DNA from: Dethiosulfatibacter aminovorans DSM 17477
GTDB lineage: Bacteria > Bacillota > Clostridia > Tissierellales > Dethiosulfatibacteraceae
Direction of reading: 5' to 3'
Assembly: GCF_900142005.1 (NCBI RefSeq)
Contig: NZ_FQZL01000010.1
Location: 55,124-119,123 of the forward strand
Length of the DNA: 64,000 bases
Under the pieces are notes generated by a model. It was not told the origin of the DNA, did no database searches, and saw nothing but the letters and a program-made list of their open reading frames with translations. Both the position numbers and the translations under genes were made by a program. Below, in pieces: positions 8,211 through 15,780 of this stretch (positions within the stretch are counted from its first letter, which is position 1; every line of letters begins with the position of its first letter).

Positions 8211-9476
8211 ATGAAAACTGAAGCAGTGAGATTATACGATGTAAAGACAATGAAGCTGGAAACTTTTGAATTGCCTGAAATCAAGAAGGATGAAATTCTT
8301 GTGAAGGTTGTCAGCAACAGTATCTGCATGTCCACCTACAAGGCGGTCATTCAGGGAAGCAAGCATAAAAGGGTTCCTGAAAACATAGCAACAAATCCTA
8401 CAATAATGGGACATGAATTTTCAGGTGAAATCATAGAAGTGGGAGAAGAATGGAAGGACCAGTTTTCTCCGGGGGACAAATATGCCATACAGCCAGCGCT
8501 TAACTACAAGGGAAGTCCTTATGCACCGGGATATTCATTCGAGTTTTTCGGAGGATTAACGACATACTGTGTAGTTCCAAGGGAAGTCATGGAGCTTGGA
8601 TTCCTTCTCAAATATGATGGTGAATCATATTATGAAGCTTCACTTTCTGAACCCATGTCTTGTATCATAGGAGGGTTCCATTCAAACTACCATACGAAGA
8701 CAGGAGAGTACTTCCATTACATGGGAATAAAGGAAGGCGGAAAGATGGTGCTTTTTGCAGGAGCAGGTCCCATGGGACTTGGAGCAATAGACTATGCTCT
8801 TAACTGTGACAGAAGGCCCGGACTTCTGGTTGTAACCGATATAAACGATGAAAGACTGGAAAGAGCAAGAAAGCTGTTTCCGAAAGAGGAAGCAAGGAAA
8901 AACGGTGTAGAGCTCCATTTTGTGAACCCAAACAATATGGAGGATTCCATCAAGGGATTGATGGATTATACGGATGGAACGGGATATGACGATGCATTCG
9001 TCTATGCTCCCGTAAGACCTATAGTTGAAGATGCGGACAAGGTACTTGCCAAGGATGGCTGCATGAATTTCTTTGCAGGCCCATCAAATACGGCATTCAG
9101 TGCTGAAATCAATTTTTACAATATCCACTATACTCCTACGCATATCATGGGATCTACAGGAGGAAATGCTGACGATATGATTGAAAGCCTTGAAATGTCG
9201 TCAAAGGGACTCATAAATCCGGCAGTAATGCTTACGCATGTAGGCGGTATAAACAGTGCAATCGACACCATTCTGGACCTTCCAAACATTCCGGGAGGAA
9301 AGAAGATTGCCTATAATGAAATAGATATGCCTATGACTGCAATTGAAGATTTTGCAGAACTTGGAAAAACAGATCCACTCTTCAAGGAACTTGCTGCAAT
9401 TGTGGACAAGCATAACGGATTGTGGAATGCTGAAGCGGAAAAATATCTGTTGCAAAACGGAAAGAAAAGAGGTTAA
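8211..9476 (+). CDS. Zinc-type MDR dehydrogenase, L-sorbose-1-phosphate reductase/polyol-phosphate dehydrogenase-like
   Basis: A 421-aa medium-chain dehydrogenase: GroES-like N-terminal domain with zinc-site features (CMSTY near residue 38; GHEFSG near 68), then a Rossmann domain with GAGPMGLGAIDYAL and VVTDIND. The sequence most resembles sorbose-1-phosphate reductase (SorE/YggP)-type enzymes rather than the MtlD family of mannitol-1-phosphate 5-dehydrogenases. Its place directly after the mannitol EII gene implies it oxidises the imported polyol phosphate. SorE-type chemistry acts on the carbon next to the phosphorylated CH2, so mannitol-1-phosphate would give fructose-1-phosphate, consistent with two fruK genes downstream. 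The family is confident; the exact substrate is inferred. Confidence 0.75.
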   Translation: MKTEAVRLYDVKTMKLETFELPEIKKDEILVKVVSNSICMSTYKAVIQGSKHKRVPENIATNPTIMGHEFSGEIIEVGEEWKDQFSPGDKYAIQPALNYKGSPYAPGYSFEFFGGLTTYCVVPREVMELGFLLKYDGESYYEASLSEPMSCIIGGFHSNYHTKTGEYFHYMGIKEGGKMVLFAGAGPMGLGAIDYALNCDRRPGLLVVTDINDERLERARKLFPKEEARKNGVELHFVNPNNMEDSIKGLMDYTDGTGYDDAFVYAPVRPIVEDADKVLAKDGCMNFFAGPSNTAFSAEINFYNIHYTPTHIMGSTGGNADDMIESLEMSSKGLINPAVMLTHVGGINSAIDTILDLPNIPGGKKIAYNEIDMPMTAIEDFAELGKTDPLFKELAAIVDKHNGLWNAEAEKYLLQNGKKRG

Positions 9477-9477
9477 A

Positions 9478-9667
9478 ATGATAGAGAAAATATACGTACT
9501 GAATAACGAAGAAGGACTGCATGCAAGACCAGCCAAAGAGCATCCTTTCAGTCATGTCAATGGTAGCTGCCAAAGGCGACCGGGTAACAATAATTGCAGA
9601 AGGAGAAGACGAGAAAGAAGCAAGTGCAGTAATAGGATCTTTGTTTGAATGCGGATTTAAGGAGTAG
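9478..9667 (+). pseudogene. ptsH: HPr pseudogene with an 83-nt internal deletion
   Basis: The first 21 codons match the intact HPr at 15500 (VLNNEEGLHARPA, with the active-site His). The DNA then jumps to sequence equivalent to 15639 onward. The missing segment is bounded in the intact copy by ACCGGC (15550) and ACCAGC (15633), so 83 nt were lost between six-base near-direct repeats. The frame shifts and reads an arginine-rich nonsense tail. The original stop TAG survives at 9665-9667. It begins one base after the dehydrogenase stop and precedes Enzyme I exactly as in the intact HPr-EI pair. The product cannot work as HPr; two other HPr genes in the window can replace it. Confidence 0.93.
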
Positions 9668-9675
9668 GTGATATT

Positions 9676-11388
9676 ATGATGAGTTACCTTGGACTGCCAA
9701 TAGCAAAGGGAATCGCTCACAATAAGATTTACAAGATTGAAGACCTGGTAATAACATTCGATGAAAGCAGTGCATCCGATGTTGAAAAGGAACTGGAAAT
9801 ATTCAAAAACGGAAGAATGGGTGCAATAGCCGATGTGGAGAAGATATATGAAAAGACATTGACCACCTTGGGGGAGAATGAAGCCAGGATATTTGAAGCC
9901 CATCTTAGTCTGTTGAATGATATCGAGCTCATAAGCCAGGTTGAAGCCTATATCAAGGACAACAGGGCCCATGCAGCCTATGCTGTAAGTGAAGTAAGCA
10001 AGCAGCTGGAAGCAATTTTCACTGCAATGGACAATGAATACATGAGAGATCGTGCGGCCGACATCAAGGATATCACCACACGTATCATCAAGCACATAAA
10101 AGGCATCAAGACGGACAACAAGGTGGAAGAGGAATGCATAGTAATGGCAAATGACCTGACTCCGTCCATGACATCTTCACTGGACAAGAATCTTGTAAAG
10201 GGAATCATTACTGAAACAGGCGGGAAAACATCACATTCTGCCATAATAGCAAACCTACTTGAAATACCCTATATAGTCCTGGACAGATGCATGTCTCTCA
10301 TAAACCAGGGAGACATTGTCGTGTTCGATGGAGCCGACGGATCTGTGCATGTTGATCCCGATGAGAAAACAACTGCAGAATACAGGAAGAGACAGGAAGA
10401 GTATGAAACACTTAAAAACAAGTATAAGGAGCTTGAGGGATTGCCTGCGGCAACGAAAGACGGCGAAAAGGTCGAGCTGATGGCAAACATAGGAAATACA
10501 GAAGACATGGAGTTTGTTGTTAAAAGCGAAGCGAAAAGCATAGGACTTTTCCGTACGGAATTCCTCTTCATGGACGACGAGTATCCTGACGAAGAAAAGC
10601 AGTTCAAGATCTACAAGGAAGTTGCAGAGAAGCTGCCTGAAGGCTATGTGACAATAAGAACCATAGATATCGGCGGAGACAAGAACAGTCCCCATTTCGA
10701 CATAGCGGCCGAAGACAATCCATTCCTGGGATACAGGGGAATCAGGCTCTGTCTTGGAGAAACGGAAATATTCAAGGCCCAGCTGAGGGCTATACTGAGA
10801 GCCGGAGTCTACGGAAGCATAAAGATAATGTTCCCCATGATAGCTACAGTTCAGGAATTTATGGATGCCAAGGAACTCATCGAGGAATGCAAGAAGGAAC
10901 TGAGAAGTGAAAGCATTGAATTCAATGACAATATTCCTGTAGGGATAATGGTGGAAACTCCCGCGGCTGCAATAATGGCTGATGCATTCGCCAAGCTTGT
11001 GGACTTCTTCTCAATAGGAACCAATGACCTTGTACAGTATACCCTGGCGGCTGACAGGATGAACAAGCAGGTCTCCTATATGTATTCGGCCTATGACCCT
11101 GCAGTCATAAGGAGCATAGGAATGGTTGCCCAGGCTGCAAAAATTAACAATATACCGGTCAGTATTTGCGGAGAATCGGCTGCAGACAAGACCCTCCTGC
11201 CCGTATTCGTAGGACTTGGAATCAGACATCTGAGCATGTCCGTTTCATTCATGCCTGAAGTCAAGTGGGCACTGCATTTGAGAAGTCTGGCTGAAGATGA
11301 AGCAATAAGGGATGAAGTATTCGGATTGTACAACAAGGATGATATAAAAGAATACCTGAAAAAGGTATCCGAGATGCTGCATATATAA
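9676..11388 (+). CDS. ptsI: PTS Enzyme I (phosphoenolpyruvate-protein phosphotransferase), copy 1
   Basis: A cytosolic 570-aa enzyme that takes phosphate from PEP onto a histidine and passes it to HPr. Visible domains are the HPr-binding helical domain, the phosphohistidine domain with His187 in TGGKTSHSAIIA, and the PEP-binding TIM barrel with GLFRTEFLFMD, MVETPAAAIMAD and SICGESA. Length is normal for EI. It starts 8 bases after the HPr pseudogene. Its DNA is very similar to the second EI at 15781 over the whole length, diverging mostly at the last 30 codons, so it is a recent duplicate. It appears functional and would need HPr from elsewhere. Confidence 0.95.
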   Translation: MMSYLGLPIAKGIAHNKIYKIEDLVITFDESSASDVEKELEIFKNGRMGAIADVEKIYEKTLTTLGENEARIFEAHLSLLNDIELISQVEAYIKDNRAHAAYAVSEVSKQLEAIFTAMDNEYMRDRAADIKDITTRIIKHIKGIKTDNKVEEECIVMANDLTPSMTSSLDKNLVKGIITETGGKTSHSAIIANLLEIPYIVLDRCMSLINQGDIVVFDGADGSVHVDPDEKTTAEYRKRQEEYETLKNKYKELEGLPAATKDGEKVELMANIGNTEDMEFVVKSEAKSIGLFRTEFLFMDDEYPDEEKQFKIYKEVAEKLPEGYVTIRTIDIGGDKNSPHFDIAAEDNPFLGYRGIRLCLGETEIFKAQLRAILRAGVYGSIKIMFPMIATVQEFMDAKELIEECKKELRSESIEFNDNIPVGIMVETPAAAIMADAFAKLVDFFSIGTNDLVQYTLAADRMNKQVSYMYSAYDPAVIRSIGMVAQAAKINNIPVSICGESAADKTLLPVFVGLGIRHLSMSVSFMPEVKWALHLRSLAEDEAIRDEVFGLYNKDDIKEYLKKVSEMLHI

Positions 11389-11400
11389 CTGATATCCGGA

Positions 11401-11436
11401 AGGGCATTGGAAGAATTATTCCGATGCTCTTTTGTT
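11401..11436 (+). terminator. Terminator after Enzyme I copy 1
   Basis: Twelve-pair stem with G-U pairs (11401-11412 with 11419-11430), followed by TTTTGTTTT. Confidence 0.7.
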
Positions 11437-11512
11437 TTATAGAAAATTGGAGTGGTTATAATTATATGCAGTGAGTATAATATAGTTATATATATAGAAA
11501 AGGAGGATGACC

Positions 11513-11554
11513 ATGTCGAGTAATAATTATGAATACTGGGACTGGAAGATATAA
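11513..11554 (+). CDS. Short leader ORF upstream of butyrate kinase (13 codons)
   Basis: An ATG with an excellent AAAGGAGG site opens a short frame, MSSNNYEYWDWKI, that stops two bases before the butyrate kinase ATG. The kinase itself has only a weak GGAAG-like site inside this ORF, so translation of the kinase is probably coupled to it. The peptide is rich in aromatic residues (two Tyr, two Trp). A TATAAT lies at 11476-11481 with a weak -35 (TGGTTA, 11453-11458). It could be a true leader peptide or simply a coupling device; no attenuator hairpin is evident. Confidence 0.5.
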   Translation: MSSNNYEYWDWKI

Positions 11555-11556
11555 AA

Positions 11557-12690
11557 ATGAAGAAAATATTCACTATCAATTGCGGGTCCACGTCAACGAA
11601 AGTGGCGTATTTTGAAGACAATAACATGATAAACATGGTATCTCTTGATGTTACCTCTGAAGAGCTAAAGCGTATGCCAAAGGTTCTTGAGCAGCTTGAT
11701 TTCAGAACAACTCAAGTCAGGGAATTTCTTGAAAAAAACAATCTTAAACCAGCGGAGTTCGACATAGTTGTAACGAGAGCGGGTGCCATACCTGCGGTAC
11801 CATATGACGGAGCCTATGAGGTAAATGAACTTATGATCGCTTCAGTCACCTATGCACCTGAAGCCCAGCATGCATCAACATTGTCATGTCTCATTGGTAA
11901 AGAACTGATTAAGGGACTTGATATTCCGGTTATTATATACGATCCTACCTGTGTGGACTCGGCAGATGAAATTGCAAAAATCACGGGAATACCTGAAATA
12001 ATAAATATGCCTATAGCTCATTTATTAAACACAAAAATGGCGGGTAAGACTTATGCGGAATCTGTTGGGAGGAAATATGAGGATCTGAATTTGGTCATTG
12101 TACATCTTGGAGGAGGAATCACAATGGGATTCCATGATCATGGACGAGTTGCCGACTGGGTATATGATGACGAGGGACCGATGTCGCCGCAAAGAGCAGG
12201 TGCAATTCCAACAAGGTATATGGCGGATTTCTGCTACAACAGCTTCCAGGAAGGAAAGTCACTACAGGATGTAAGGATGTATCTTTGCGGAAAGGCTGGT
12301 CTTGCGGCCCATTTCGGAACCCAGGATGTAAGGGACGTAATCAAAATGATAGAGGCGGGAGATGAAAAGGCTGAACTGGTACTGAAGTCACTTGCCTACA
12401 ATGTAGCAAAAAGCGTCGGTTCACTTTCTGTCATCAGAGGCGGCAAGGTGGACCGGATTGTCATAACCGGTGGAATGGCATACAGCGAGCTGTTGACCGG
12501 ATGGATCAGAGAACTGATTGAATTCATTGCTCCCGTAACTGTAATTCCGGGAGAACAGGAAATGGAGGCTCTTGCCGCTGGCGGCCTGAGAGTATTAAAC
12601 AAAGAAGAGGAAGTTCATACCTATGATGTCTATCCAAAGGGATATGCATCTATAGAAGAAATAATAAATAACCCGAACAATTTGGCTTGA
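11557..12690 (+). CDS. buk: Butyrate kinase / branched-chain fatty acid kinase
   Basis: A 377-aa cytosolic acetokinase-family enzyme that interconverts butyryl-phosphate and butyrate with ADP/ATP. ASKHA-fold motifs are visible: an N-terminal phosphate loop (INCGSTSTK), the VHLGGGIT motif, the DDEGPMSPQRAGAIP region and a C-terminal VITGGMAYS. These match Buk rather than AckA, and the length fits Buk. No phosphotransbutyrylase gene is adjacent, so the acyl-phosphate source lies outside the window. It sits between PTS genes without an obvious metabolic link. Branched-chain substrates cannot be excluded. Confidence 0.88.
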   Translation: MKKIFTINCGSTSTKVAYFEDNNMINMVSLDVTSEELKRMPKVLEQLDFRTTQVREFLEKNNLKPAEFDIVVTRAGAIPAVPYDGAYEVNELMIASVTYAPEAQHASTLSCLIGKELIKGLDIPVIIYDPTCVDSADEIAKITGIPEIINMPIAHLLNTKMAGKTYAESVGRKYEDLNLVIVHLGGGITMGFHDHGRVADWVYDDEGPMSPQRAGAIPTRYMADFCYNSFQEGKSLQDVRMYLCGKAGLAAHFGTQDVRDVIKMIEAGDEKAELVLKSLAYNVAKSVGSLSVIRGGKVDRIVITGGMAYSELLTGWIRELIEFIAPVTVIPGEQEMEALAAGGLRVLNKEEEVHTYDVYPKGYASIEEIINNPNNLA

Positions 12691-13038
12691 GATTTGGTAA
12701 CCAATGCAATCCAGGATGGCAGACAGGAAATTAGGCTGGATTGAATTGGGTTTAGTGAAAAAACATGCATCGATTGTAATAAAATAAACAAACACCTGAT
12801 ATTCATGGATGGATTGTATTTTGGTAAATGAAGATGATAAAGTTGCTGGATGCTGTTGGATGCCTGAATGCAATGATAAAAAAATGATAAATAAATTTCA
12901 GATGTATCTTGCTATGTTTCTTCTACTGTATTTTGTACAAATTCGAAGTTTATATTTATACAGAAGATGGATGGATTTTTTTTATTTTTGGTGATATACT
13001 TGAGACAGAGAAAAAGATTTAAAGAGGAGGAAATAATA
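12691..13038 (+). promoter_or_regulatory. Intergenic region with probable promoter of the iron alcohol dehydrogenase
   Basis: No gene is seen here. An inverted repeat CAATCCAG/CTGGATTG lies at about 12708-12744 just after buk, without a clear U-tract. A candidate promoter is TTGTAC (12933-12938), a 17-base gap, then TTATAC (12956-12961). A strong GAGGAGG site precedes the dehydrogenase start. Confidence 0.4.
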
Positions 13039-14190
13039 ATGGCAGTTAACGGTTATTTCATACCGACGGTAAATCTTATAGGGGAAGGCAGTGTAAACGA
13101 AGTGGGAAACAAGGTTGTAGGTCTTGGAGGCAAAAAGGTTTTGCTGGTTACCGATGCAATGCTGGTAAAATTGGGAATGGCGGCAAAGATTGAAGGTATA
13201 CTTAAGGAAGCAGGACTTGAAGTGGTATTATTCGGTGGAGCTGAACCAAATCCTACAGATAAAAACGTACTTGCCGGCATGAAAGTGTGGAAAAAGGAAA
13301 AATGTGATTCCATAGTGTCCCTTGGGGGTGGATCATCGCATGACTGTGCAAAGGGAATCGGCCTGGTGGCTTCAAACGGCGGAAAAATCCAGGATTTCGA
13401 AGGGGTAGACAAGTCGCAGAATGAAATGGTTCCTTTGGTTTCAGTTAATACTACTGCCGGAACAGCATCTGAGATGACAAGATTCTGTATTATTACGGAT
13501 TCAAAGAGAAAAGTAAAGATGGCGATTGTTGACTGGAGAGTAACGCCTTCGGTATCCATCAACGATCCTGGATTGATGATGGGTATGCCTCCGGCTTTGA
13601 CTGCGGCAACAGGAATGGATGCTTTGACCCATTCCGTTGAAGCTTATGTTTCGACAGCGGCAAATCCTTTGACTGACTCTGCGGCCCTTATGTCAATCAA
13701 GCTTATAGCTGAATATCTCCCAATGGCTGTAGCGAACGGTACAAATATGTTGGCAAGAGAAAAGATGGCCTATGCCCAACTGCTTGCCGGAATGGCTTTC
13801 AACAATGCGTCATTGGGATATGTACATGCAATGGCTCATCAACTTGGAGGTTTCTATAACCTGCCTCATGGTGTTTGCAACGCAATACTTTTACCGGTGG
13901 TGTCTGAATTCAATATAATAGGAAATACTGAAAGATTCAAGGATATTGCTGAGGCGATGGGAGAAAATATTGACGGATTATCAACTGTTGAAGCGGCCAG
14001 GAAGGCAATAAGCGCTATAAAGGCCCTTTCCAGCTCAGTAGGAATACCTTCAGGTCTTTCCGAACTCGGAGTCAAGGAAGAGGATTTTGAAGTGATGGCA
14101 ACAAATGCCAAACTTGATGCCTGCCAGTTGACAAATCCCAGGCTTGCTAGTCTAGAGCAGGTTATTGAGTTGTTCAGACAGGCAATGTAG
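13039..14190 (+). CDS. Iron-containing alcohol dehydrogenase
   Basis: A 383-aa group III (Fe-ADH) dehydrogenase reducing aldehydes to alcohols with NAD(P)H. Diagnostic motifs are GGGSSHDCAKGI (nucleotide binding), TTAGTASEMT, and the metal-binding histidine segment HAMAHQLGGFYNLPHGVCNA. The ATG at 13039 has GAGGAGG seven bases upstream; an ORF extension to 12967 is not needed. It resembles 1,3-propanediol, butanol and ethanol dehydrogenases; the substrate cannot be set from sequence. It may dispose of reducing equivalents from polyol oxidation. Confidence 0.9.
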   Translation: MAVNGYFIPTVNLIGEGSVNEVGNKVVGLGGKKVLLVTDAMLVKLGMAAKIEGILKEAGLEVVLFGGAEPNPTDKNVLAGMKVWKKEKCDSIVSLGGGSSHDCAKGIGLVASNGGKIQDFEGVDKSQNEMVPLVSVNTTAGTASEMTRFCIITDSKRKVKMAIVDWRVTPSVSINDPGLMMGMPPALTAATGMDALTHSVEAYVSTAANPLTDSAALMSIKLIAEYLPMAVANGTNMLAREKMAYAQLLAGMAFNNASLGYVHAMAHQLGGFYNLPHGVCNAILLPVVSEFNIIGNTERFKDIAEAMGENIDGLSTVEAARKAISAIKALSSSVGIPSGLSELGVKEEDFEVMATNAKLDACQLTNPRLASLEQVIELFRQAM

Positions 14191-14229
14191 CATAAATTAA
14201 TTTAATAATATGAATTCGAAGGATTCGAT

Positions 14230-14288
14230 GACTTGAGAATTCAAGTCAAAAAGACAATGGATCAGTTCATTCCCATTGTCTTTTTTTG
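14230..14288 (+). terminator. Terminator after the iron alcohol dehydrogenase
   Basis: Stem 14248-14260 with 14273-14285 and a run of seven Ts. A second perfect hairpin, GACTTGA-GAAT-TCAAGTC (14230-14247), lies immediately before it. Confidence 0.88.
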
Positions 14289-14327
14289 TTGAATGATTAT
14301 TTGTGACCATTTTTCTTTTTGACGGCA

Positions 14328-14390
14328 TTGACAAATTACAAAAAATGATATATAATCATATTAAATCAAAAACAATCACAAACAATCACG
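14328..14390 (+). promoter_or_regulatory. Promoter and candidate FruR operator before the relic fruR / fruK copy 1
   Basis: A near-consensus promoter TTGACA (14328-14333), 17 bases, TATAAT (14351-14356) is followed by a direct repeat of ACAATCAC (14373-14390). The 14-mer TCACAAACAATCAC (14376-14389) occurs identically before the intact fruR gene (17638-17651). Tandem direct repeats are typical of DeoR-family operators, so this is a probable FruR site. Confidence 0.75.
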
Positions 14391-14492
14391 AATGAACTTT
14401 GCATGGAATTCAATGTTTCCGCCTCAAATACTTCCAGTAACTTTATTCATAAAGCGGAAATTAAAGGGATAGAAGTGTTTGTTGGATTATGA
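14391..14492 (+). pseudogene. fruR: Relic of a fruR (DeoR-family) gene with large internal deletion
   Basis: Between the promoter and fruK copy 1 there is about 100 bp that matches two separated parts of the intact fruR at 17672. The stretch around 14394-14422 (ACTTTGCATGGAATTC...) corresponds to 17747-17778, and the stretch 14423-14492 (TCAAATACTTCCAG...GTTTGTTGGA) corresponds to 18371-18436. The junction carries a short TCAA microhomology. About 590 bp of coding sequence is gone and the 5' end is also lost, so nothing functional remains. It shows that the promoter-fruR-fruK-HPr(-EI) block was duplicated as a unit. Confidence 0.85.
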
Positions 14493-14506
14493 GAGAGGTG
14501 AAAATT

Positions 14507-15445
14507 ATGATGAACAAGGTATTGACTTTAACACTAAACCCGGCTCTTGACAAAACTGTTGAAATTGACAGCCTGGAACATGGAGGGCTAAACAGGATAA
14601 GGGAAGGAAGGATAGATGCAGGTGGCAAGGGAATCAATGTGGCAAAGGTGCTTAAGAATCTTGCAGTAGATGTGAGGGCGACGGGAATTGTTGCCGGGCA
14701 TCAGGGAAGAAGTCTATTGGCTTATATGAATGATCTTGACATTGAATCGGATTTTCTTGAGATAGAGGGCGAAACAAGAACAAATTTGAAGGTCTATGAC
14801 AGAAGCAAAAGTGAGATAACGGAATTTAATGAGAATGGAACATTTGTATCTGAAGAGAATCTGGAAAGATTTGACAACCTTCTTGAAAGGGTGCTCAATG
14901 ATGTTGAGGTATTCGTACTGAGCGGAAGCATACCCCCGGGAATAGATAGTGATATCTACAAGAAGTATATTGAGAAAGCCAAGGCTAAAAACATCAGGAC
15001 CATTCTTGACGCCGATGGGGAGATTTTCAGGAAGGGACTGGAGGCAAAGCCCTATGCAGTCAAGCCGAATATCCATGAACTTGAACAGTTTTTCGGGAGA
15101 AAATACAGCAGCGATAAAGAAGTGGTCGAGGATATTAAGAAGCTCATTGATAGGGGTGTGAAGCTTGTTGTTGTATCCATGGGGGGAGAAGGATCCATCA
15201 TAGCCAATGAAACTGAAACATATCGAGTAAGACCTTTTCCAATCGAAGTGAAAAGTACAGTTGGATCAGGAGACTCAATGGTCGCTGCATTGTCGTATTC
15301 AATCATGAACAATCACGGGATTGAATTCATAGCAAAATGGATTACATCGGCTGGTACCATGACAGCCACCAAGGAAGGTACCCAGGTTTGTAGTTTTGAA
15401 GATATAAGCAAGAATGTCGACAGGGTATACCTTGAAAAAATATGA
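14507..15445 (+). CDS. fruK: 1-Phosphofructokinase, copy 1
   Basis: A 312-aa PfkB-family sugar kinase phosphorylating fructose-1-phosphate to fructose-1,6-bisphosphate with ATP. Family signatures are LTLNPALDKTVEID at the N-terminus, GGKGINVAKVLKNL (substrate site) and the C-terminal STVGSGDSMVAAL with the catalytic Asp. The start chosen has GAGAGGTG seven bases upstream. Tagatose-6-phosphate kinase is the nearest alternative, but the FruR, HPr and EI neighbourhood favours FruK. It is strongly similar to copy 2 at 18451. HPr begins 54 bases downstream. Confidence 0.9.
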   Translation: MMNKVLTLTLNPALDKTVEIDSLEHGGLNRIREGRIDAGGKGINVAKVLKNLAVDVRATGIVAGHQGRSLLAYMNDLDIESDFLEIEGETRTNLKVYDRSKSEITEFNENGTFVSEENLERFDNLLERVLNDVEVFVLSGSIPPGIDSDIYKKYIEKAKAKNIRTILDADGEIFRKGLEAKPYAVKPNIHELEQFFGRKYSSDKEVVEDIKKLIDRGVKLVVVSMGGEGSIIANETETYRVRPFPIEVKSTVGSGDSMVAALSYSIMNNHGIEFIAKWITSAGTMTATKEGTQVCSFEDISKNVDRVYLEKI

Positions 15446-15499
15446 ACATAATAAAATCAAGAAAAATATCAAACACCAAATATTAAAGGAGAAATTAAA

Positions 15500-15772
15500 A
15501 TGGTAGAGAAAATATATGTACTGAATAATGAAGAAGGACTGCATGCAAGACCGGCAACAATGCTTGCCAACGAATCGATGAAATTCAGCTGTGATTTCAA
15601 GATGCTGAAAAATGACAACAAGGACAAGGTCTACCAGCCAAAGAGCATCCTTTCAGTAATGTCAATGGGAGCTGCCAAAGGCGACCAGATTACAATAATC
15701 GCAGAAGGAGAAGACGAGAAAGAGGCAAGTGCAGTGATAGGATCTTTGTTTGAATGCGGATTCAAGGAGTAG
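15500..15772 (+). CDS. ptsH: Phosphocarrier protein HPr
   Basis: A 90-aa HPr carrying phosphate from Enzyme I to EIIA domains. The active-site histidine lies in GLHARPA, and the regulatory serine for HPr kinase in PKSILSVMSMG. It starts after an AAAGGAG site and ends 8 bases before the Enzyme I start, so the pair is translationally close. It is the intact parent-like copy for the deleted HPr at 9478. Confidence 0.95.
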   Translation: MVEKIYVLNNEEGLHARPATMLANESMKFSCDFKMLKNDNKDKVYQPKSILSVMSMGAAKGDQITIIAEGEDEKEASAVIGSLFECGFKE

Positions 15773-15780
15773 GTGATATT

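Noticed and set aside
9382..10095. 237-codon minus-strand frame across the HPr pseudogene and Enzyme I
   Set aside because: Complement shadow of real plus-strand coding sequence; no start signal or recognisable domain.
14230..14247. GACTTGA-GAAT-TCAAGTC palindrome as an operator
   Set aside because: It lies directly between a stop codon and a strong terminator, so an accessory terminator hairpin is the simpler reading.
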